Source: Planctomycetota bacterium (GTDB lineage: Bacteria; Planctomycetota; Phycisphaerae; WQYP01). From it: a stretch of DNA of 32,333 bases. Below the pieces are notes generated by a model. That model saw only the letters and a program-made list of their open reading frames with translations, ran no database searches and was not told the origin of the DNA. The first letter of the stretch is position 1. Every line of letters starts with the position of its first letter. The DNA lies in NCBI GenBank assembly GCA_021790475.1, contig JAJYDU010000012.1, forward strand, positions 1 through 32,333. The letters are read 5' to 3'. The translations under genes and the position numbers were made by a program. Shown here piece after piece: positions 27,001-32,333 of this stretch.

Positions 27001-27726
27001 CAGAAAATGACCTATGAAAAGGCCGTGCTGGGCTTTTATGTCACAAGCCATCCGCTGCGCGATGTGGAAAATGTGCTGGTTCATTTCACCACGCTTGATA
27101 GTCAGACTATTTTGGAAGCGCCCGACCGCAGGGAGGGCATCGTTGGCGGTCTGATTTCCAAGGTCAATCTGATGATCGCCCGCACGGGGGCGCGCGCCGG
27201 CCAGAAATGGGCGACTCTGATTCTCGAAGACCTGCACGGCACGCTCAAGGCGCTGATTTTTTCCAACGAATACCAGCGATACGCCGGCCAATTAGCGCCG
27301 GAGGCGATCCTGTTTTTCCGCGGCGCCGTGGACCGCTCGCGGGAACAGCCGTGTTTCCGCGTTACTGAAATATTCACGCCGCGCCAAATTGTCGAAAAGC
27401 TCGCCAGTGAAGTGGTGTTGGTCGCCCCGGCTCTGGCCATGGATCAAACCGCGGTGGATAAACTCGACCAGGTTCTACGCCGGCACGCCGGCGGTCGGGT
27501 GGCGGTGAAAATGGATTTGCTAGATGAAAGCCAACAGCCGGCGCTTAGAACAATCCTGGATCTGCGCCGGAAAATTGTAATGACTCCACAGACCGAAGAA
27601 GATTTGTGCGCCGTTTTTTCCGGTCTGTCTCTTCTCTGGCGCGGACCCGGTTCACCGCAGGAGTATTTCTCGAAAGTTCCGCCCGATGCGGAATCCGGAA
27701 CCAGGGCGGTACGATCAAACTCGTGA
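24070..27726 (+). CDS. dnaE: DNA polymerase III subunit alpha
   Basis: PHP N-terminus [118 protein letters not shown]. Confidence 0.98.
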   Translation: [1218 protein letters not shown]

Positions 27727-27730
27727 AGCG

Positions 27731-27759
27731 CCGGCACAATGCCGGAGAGGATTTTTTTT
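27731..27759 (+). terminator. Possible intrinsic terminator downstream of dnaE
   Basis: CCGGCA-CAA-TGCCGG, then AGAGGA and T8; short stem and 6-nt gap before the T-run. Confidence 0.4.
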
Positions 27760-27849
27760 ACGCAACAGATATGTTCCCACCGCGGGAATTATTATCGGGA
27801 ACCGGTCTGGTCGCGGTGCGGATGACGCCGCAACCCGCCGCTGTTTCGG

Positions 27850-30201
27850 CTACAACTTGACGTTGAGCAGATTTCCCCGGACATCGTAAACTTCCATCAG
27901 TACGGCGTCGCCCGGCAAAGCGGAGTCGGAGAGCACGTGAATCTGCTTGTTAATCGTGTTCTCCAGTTCGACCAGCCGCCGGCGTTTGCGGTTGAGCAGA
28001 TACGCGGCGACCAATGAATGAACCCTCGCCTCAATCCGTGCCGCGTCGCGGTGCAACGCCGCGGCGGCCAATCGCCGGAGCACGTCCAGCGAAACGCTTT
28101 CCGGGTTTTTAATCAGCGCGGCGCCGTGGCAATACGGGCAATCCTGGTAAATGCCGCGTTTGAGGCTCGGTTTGACGCGTTGGCGGGTCATCTCAATCAT
28201 GCAGAACTGGCTCATCCGCAGCACTTTGGTTTTGGCGCGGTCCTGCTTGAGCTGATCCCGCAGCAAACGTTCGATATCGCGCTTGTGGCGATCCTCGCGC
28301 ATGTCGATCAAGTCGATCACGATCACGCCGCCGAGATCCCGAAGCCGCAGTTGCCGGCAAATCTCCTGGACGGCGTCTTTGTTGATGTTGTAAGAGGTAA
28401 GCTCGGCGTCGCGGTGCTCGCGATAGCGGCCGGAGTTCACGTCAATGGCGACGAGAGCCTCGGTGGAGTCGATCACCAGCGAGCCGCCATTGGACATTTC
28501 CACCCGGCGGGCGTTGATCTTTTCAATTTCCTGCTCCACGTTGTGGCGCTGGAACAGCGGCAGAGCGTCGGAATATACACTTACCATTTCCGCCGAGCGC
28601 GGGCTGACAATCGATAAAAAGTCGCGAACCCGCTCGGCGACAGCGGCGTCATCCACCAGAATTCGGTCCATGTCGTGGACGACCAGATCGCGAATGGTGC
28701 GAATCACCAGATCGCTTTCCTGATAAAGCTCCGCCGGGGCGGGCAGAGTTTCCAGCCGATGGGCTATGCGTTTCCACAGCCGAACCAGATAATGCAGATC
28801 CTGCTGGAGTTCCCGGCGAGTCCGGTCGATGCCCGCCGTGCGGATGATAAAACCAAGATTGTGCGGCGGATTGAGTTCCTGGAGTATTTTTTTCAAGGCG
28901 CGACGCTGGTCGATATTCTCGATCTTACGGGATACCCCAAGTTGGCTCATGCCGGGCATCATCACGAGGTAGCGTCCGGGTACGCTGATGTAGCTGGTGA
29001 GCGTGGGTCCTTTGTTGCCAATACCTTCCTTAGTGACCTGGACGATGATTTCCTGCCCGCGCCGCAGGCACTGCTGAATAGGCGGGCGACTGTGGCGCGG
29101 TGTTTTACGGCCGACTTTTTCCATGGGCAAAATGTGGTCCTGATCGACCTGCAGGTCCGCGGCTTCCAGCAGTTCATCGGCCAGTTGCGGGTATATGTCG
29201 CCGTAGACGCCCTCCGGAGCTTCCCGTTCGCCGTCGCCGGCCGGCGCCGTATTATCGGGTGATTCTCCGGCGGCGGGTTTATTCGCGCCGGCGGCGGAAC
29301 GCCCCGGACGAGAGGCATGGCCGGGAAAATATTGCGGGTGCAGATCGCTGATGTGCAGAAAGCCGTTCCGGCCGATACCGAAGTCGATAAACGCCGCCTG
29401 AATGGACGGCTCCACATTGAGCACCCGGCCCTTATAGATATTGCCGACGTGTAATTCCGTGCTGGTTCGTTCGACGTAAAGTTCTTCGAGCCTCCCCTGG
29501 CAAATGACGGCGATGCGGACTTCGTCTTTTTCCTGCGCGTTGATGAGCATTTGTCGCGGCGGGCCTTGCTGACGGCCACGGGCGGATTCGATCTTGCTCT
29601 CTTGCGCCGCGGAGGTCGCGTCCGCTTCACCGGCCGGGACGACTGCGGCCGTATGATTGGTTGCCGATATCGGCAGGTCCGACGCCGATACGCCTCCTTC
29701 ATGAGAATGCAAGCCGGCTTCCATGGCCGGTTCAAAAATTTCCTCGTTGTCCACGGAAGTGGCTGGATTGATGGTACCAGGCGCAGTTGGGACGGCTGCG
29801 TTTTCGCGCACACCTGTTATCGGCCGCGATTCCACCGCGGACGGAACCTTTGGATTAAGGTCCGAACCGGGCGCCCGCGTAAGTACCCCGGGAGCCGCCG
29901 GAGGTTCGCCGGTGGGAGGCGCGGTGCTGGGACGGAATTGATGACGAACGCGGCCACCCCCTCCAAACGAGCGACGGCCAAAGTGGCGTGTCGTTCCCGG
30001 AGCGGCCCGCGCTACGACTCTTCCCGCACCGGGACGGTGCGTCAAAGTATCCCCGCTGACGATTTCCGGCTTGTCCGCCGACTTAACGGGTTGATCGACG
30101 GATTTCCAACCCGCGCTTGCGGATTCATCCGGCGTGGGAACGACACGCGTTTGCGCAATCACAGTCGACGCCGCCGGGGGAGGCACGGAAGTTTCCCGCA
30201 C
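27850..30201 (-). CDS. Ribonuclease E/G family protein (annotated GTG start; frame stays open to ~30525)
   Basis: LINAQEKDEVRIAVICQGRLEELYVERTSTELHVGNIYKGRVLNVEPSIQAAFIDFGIGRNGFLHISDL (S1 domain), VQVTKEGIGNKGPTLTSYISVPGRYLVMMPG, GGSLVIDSTEALVAIDVNSGRYREHRDAE, LGGVIVIDLIDMREDRHKRDIE, MTRQRVKPSL...CPYCHG. Confidence 0.95.
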   Translation of the reverse strand: MRETSVPPPAASTVIAQTRVVPTPDESASAGWKSVDQPVKSADKPEIVSGDTLTHRPGAGRVVARAAPGTTRHFGRRSFGGGGRVRHQFRPSTAPPTGEPPAAPGVLTRAPGSDLNPKVPSAVESRPITGVRENAAVPTAPGTINPATSVDNEEIFEPAMEAGLHSHEGGVSASDLPISATNHTAAVVPAGEADATSAAQESKIESARGRQQGPPRQMLINAQEKDEVRIAVICQGRLEELYVERTSTELHVGNIYKGRVLNVEPSIQAAFIDFGIGRNGFLHISDLHPQYFPGHASRPGRSAAGANKPAAGESPDNTAPAGDGEREAPEGVYGDIYPQLADELLEAADLQVDQDHILPMEKVGRKTPRHSRPPIQQCLRRGQEIIVQVTKEGIGNKGPTLTSYISVPGRYLVMMPGMSQLGVSRKIENIDQRRALKKILQELNPPHNLGFIIRTAGIDRTRRELQQDLHYLVRLWKRIAHRLETLPAPAELYQESDLVIRTIRDLVVHDMDRILVDDAAVAERVRDFLSIVSPRSAEMVSVYSDALPLFQRHNVEQEIEKINARRVEMSNGGSLVIDSTEALVAIDVNSGRYREHRDAELTSYNINKDAVQEICRQLRLRDLGGVIVIDLIDMREDRHKRDIERLLRDQLKQDRAKTKVLRMSQFCMIEMTRQRVKPSLKRGIYQDCPYCHGAALIKNPESVSLDVLRRLAAAALHRDAARIEARVHSLVAAYLLNRKRRRLVELENTINKQIHVLSDSALPGDAVLMEVYDVRGNLLNVKL

Positions 30202-30593
30202 CGGTGATTCTTGTGTTGACCGGGATTCTCCCGTGAGACCGGTTGCTTGTGGTGCAACGGATGCCGATTGATCCTGGGACTTGCGCCCCCCCTGGCCGCG
30301 ACCGCGCCGCCCGTGTCCCCGACCGCCGCGGCGGCGGCGTCGCGGCCGCCCCTGAGCGGAGTGATGGCTTGTCTGCGAATCCGCCGGTGAATCAGCGGAT
30401 GGGCCGGCGATCGCGCCGGAAGTTGAGCCTCTCTCCGCAGCCTGGGACGGCGAGACTTCGCTATCGGTAGTGGACCAACTCCGTCGGGATGATTCGATTT
30501 CTTCTATGCTGATGCGCCAACCTCGTTAAGCATTTGTTCCAACTTAATTATCGCCGTGGACGGTCGATTACGTTCCACCCACATCGTAGAATG

Positions 30594-30599
30594 ATTATA
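30594..30599 (-). promoter_or_regulatory. Consensus -10 element (TATAAT) upstream of the RNase E/G gene
   Basis: Reverse strand ...GGACGAACAAATATAATCATTCTACG; -35 element not clear. Confidence 0.4.
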
Positions 30600-30701
30600 T
30601 TTGTTCGTCCCGGACAAGTCCATGCGTCCGGAAAATCAGTATCCCGGCTCGATCCGGTCTTCGTAAAAAAAAGACGGCCTTTTTTATCCCCGCACGGCTG
30701 G

Positions 30702-31595
30702 TCAGGATCGTTCGCGAAGCCAGGAAATTGCCGCGGGGTGGCACCGCCAGGCCTCACCTATTTCATAGGCACAGATCACCGCTTCGTTTTCATCTCCAAG
30801 CCCATAGTAAGATGGAAGTTCCGCGGGCAATGTTTTTCGCTTGGTCAGATAAGACTCCACACGAGAATTGATTTTTCGCGCCCGGTCAAGCGCCTGGTCC
30901 GCACCTTTACCGCCGGCGCCGCCGGATAGGAATTGCTCCAAGACGCGCGCCCAGGCGAACATGGCGCTGCTGTCATCTTCATACTGTTGAAACAGCCGCC
31001 GAGCGTCATCCAATCGTTCCAATTCCAGATAGTGGCCCAGCAACGAATAGCGCAGCCCCTGATTGTCATTCGGGTTCAGTTGCAGCATTCCCTCGTAATG
31101 GCGCACCGCTTCCTCCCGTTGGCCGGACTTGGCCAGCATCTGCGCCAGAGCAGCCCGTGCCCGCATGTAAGGGCGGGTTTCGTGAATGCCCCAGAAATAC
31201 CCCTCATTTTTCTCAAAGAATGTTTGCCCCAGCGTCTCTTCCCCCTGCCGCACTACCTGCCGCATATTCACAATGACGACGCTTTTGTCGCGACTTGATG
31301 CCTGCGCGAGGATTCGCAGGGCATCCACGCAAGCAGGATCCGTTTCTACCGCCCGGCCGGCAAGTTCCACGGCCCGCGCGGCTTCGCCTTGCTCGATGGC
31401 TTCCATCGCCTCAAAAGCCAGATCCTGCGCGCGCGCCCGGCGGACATTTCCACCGCCGGCAAATATATTTCGCAAGGATCTTTCAACAACATGCCGCGGT
31501 GGCATCGGGGGGAGATCGGTATTTTGAGTTTGATCGCCGCTCTTTGTGCCGAGGCGTTTTCGCCTCTCCTGTCGTTTGCGATCCGGCTTGTTCAT
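30702..31595 (-). CDS. Tetratricopeptide-repeat protein (possibly ST7-like)
   Basis: AFEAMEAIEQGEAARAVELAGRAVETDPACVDALRILAQ...YMRARAALAQMLAKSGQREEAVRHYEGMLQLNPNDNQGLRYSLLGHYLELERLDDARRLFQQYEDDSSAMFAWARVLEQF; strong SD AAAGGAGG before ATG. Confidence 0.85.
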   Translation of the reverse strand: MNKPDRKRQERRKRLGTKSGDQTQNTDLPPMPPRHVVERSLRNIFAGGGNVRRARAQDLAFEAMEAIEQGEAARAVELAGRAVETDPACVDALRILAQASSRDKSVVIVNMRQVVRQGEETLGQTFFEKNEGYFWGIHETRPYMRARAALAQMLAKSGQREEAVRHYEGMLQLNPNDNQGLRYSLLGHYLELERLDDARRLFQQYEDDSSAMFAWARVLEQFLSGGAGGKGADQALDRARKINSRVESYLTKRKTLPAELPSYYGLGDENEAVICAYEIGEAWRCHPAAISWLRERS

Positions 31596-31683
31596 GACCC
31601 GAGCCTCCTTTTACGTACCGCGGTCCACGATTATACCTGCGATGATGGTTCGGGAAACGGGCACTTCAACATGCGGATTGTTG

Positions 31684-31827
31684 GGGGGGGGTGGCAATTT
31701 TTCCGGGCAGCCCTGGGAGCACGGCTGTCCCCAGGGCCGCTTCTACTCCCTGGCGACTTCGCAGCGGCGTTCGGTTTAAGCCCTGCTTAGCAAAATTCGG
31801 CTGCTGCCCGGAAATATTGCCACGCCG
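31684..31827 (+). mobile_element. MITE-like element, copy 2 (~144 bp), inverted relative to copy 1
   Basis: TIR core GTGGCAATTTTTCCGGGC (31691-31708) / GCCCGGAAATATTGCCAC (31806-31823); flanked by GGATTGTTG direct repeats (31675-31683 and 31828-31836). Interior block CCCTGGGAGCACGGCTGTCC matches CCCTGGGAGCGCGGGTGTCC on the reverse strand of copy 1. Confidence 0.75.
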
Positions 31828-31912
31828 GGATTGTTGCACCGTCACGCGCGCCGTGAAAGCAAGTCGCCCTGCGGGTAAGATGGCGTTGTATTGCAGGAGC
31901 GGAAGAAGCAAC

Positions 31913-32333
31913 ATGGCCGAGAAAGAACCTCTCACCGTCACCGCGTTATGCGCCCTGGCGGGGATATTTGCACGTGACGAGTCGCAACTTGCAAGTCCCG
32001 AACTCTTTGGAGTTACGGACGGCAAAGCCATTGGCACATGGGTTGAGCGAAAACTCCGGGCTGTGCTTCAAGATCACTATATTTTTTCAGAGGGAAATAC
32101 GGCTTACGGGATAGACTTCCCATCACTGGAAGTTGACATGAAGGTCGCCAATATTACCCAGCCTCAGTCTTCCTGCCCATTCCAAGCGGCTGACCAAAAG
32201 ATATTCGGCCTCGGCTATTCCTACAACGCTAGTTTCCCCCGGCAGGATTTCTGGCAAGACCACGGCGAAAACGCAAGGGGACGCGGCTTGCAAGGGTTTG
32301 GCCTGGTGTACAAGAATCCAAAATGTAAGCGGC
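31913..32333 (+). CDS. Putative type II restriction endonuclease, N-terminal part only (runs off window)
   Basis: Hand translation MAEKEPLTVTALCALAGIFARDESQLASPELFGVTDGKAIGTWVERKLRAVLQDHYIFSEGNTAYGIDFPSLEVDMKVANITQPQSSCPFQAADQKIFGLGY...; GIDFPxLxVDxK resembles a PD-(D/E)xK core. SD GGAGCGGAAG upstream. Confidence 0.6.
   Translation, partial: MAEKEPLTVTALCALAGIFARDESQLASPELFGVTDGKAIGTWVERKLRAVLQDHYIFSEGNTAYGIDFPSLEVDMKVANITQPQSSCPFQAADQKIFGLGYSYNASFPRQDFWQDHGENARGRGLQGFGLVYKNPKCKR

Noticed and set aside
25735-27291. 518-aa minus-strand ORF antisense to dnaE
   Set aside because: Complement of an unambiguous DnaE coding region; Arg/Gln/His-rich translation typical of antisense frames.
30660-30692. 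A-run/T-run around GTAAAAAAAAGACGGCCTTTTTTATC as a terminator
   Set aside because: The stem would be almost entirely A-T with little GC core; too weak to call, though it lies between two same-strand genes.
31683-31691. Run of nine G residues as a possible phase-variable tract
   Set aside because: It lies at the MITE copy 2 boundary in an intergenic region, not in a coding or obvious promoter context.
1-32333. CRISPR arrays, rRNA or tRNA genes
   Set aside because: No regularly spaced short repeats, recognisable tRNA T-arm/anticodon arrangement or rRNA segments were seen by eye; a tRNAscan/Infernal run would be needed to be certain.

Overview
This 32.3 kb, high-GC window looks like chromosome from a Planctomycetes/Phycisphaerae-like bacterium. 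That assignment is an inference from gene content and style. Most of it is housekeeping: a NagB–PIG-L fusion, TPR protein plus LptE, ComB, a secreted beta-helix protein, an nfo–aroDE–FIST–CYTH operon, an NfeD pair, GH20–PfkB–ThpR, IlvB/IlvN, WrbA, DnaE, RNase E/G and a TPR protein. Four accessory signals stand out. (1) A VapBC-like toxin–antitoxin cassette sits between convergent, 3'-overlapping lptE and comB, and a 129-bp near-perfect direct repeat restores both gene ends. (2) A D12-class adenine methyltransferase lies convergent to a NotI-like Cys4 restriction endonuclease; the only upstream ATG of the endonuclease is followed by an in-frame TAA at codon 3. (3) Two inverted copies of a ~140-bp MITE-like element have near-perfect terminal inverted repeats and 8-9 bp flanking direct repeats; one copy is nested inside a GTAG-headed REP-like palindrome. 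(4) A 47-aa, very basic small-protein gene with a good promoter and Shine-Dalgarno was missed by the ORF track. A partial restriction-endonuclease-like ORF runs off the right edge. No CRISPR array, rRNA or tRNA was recognised.
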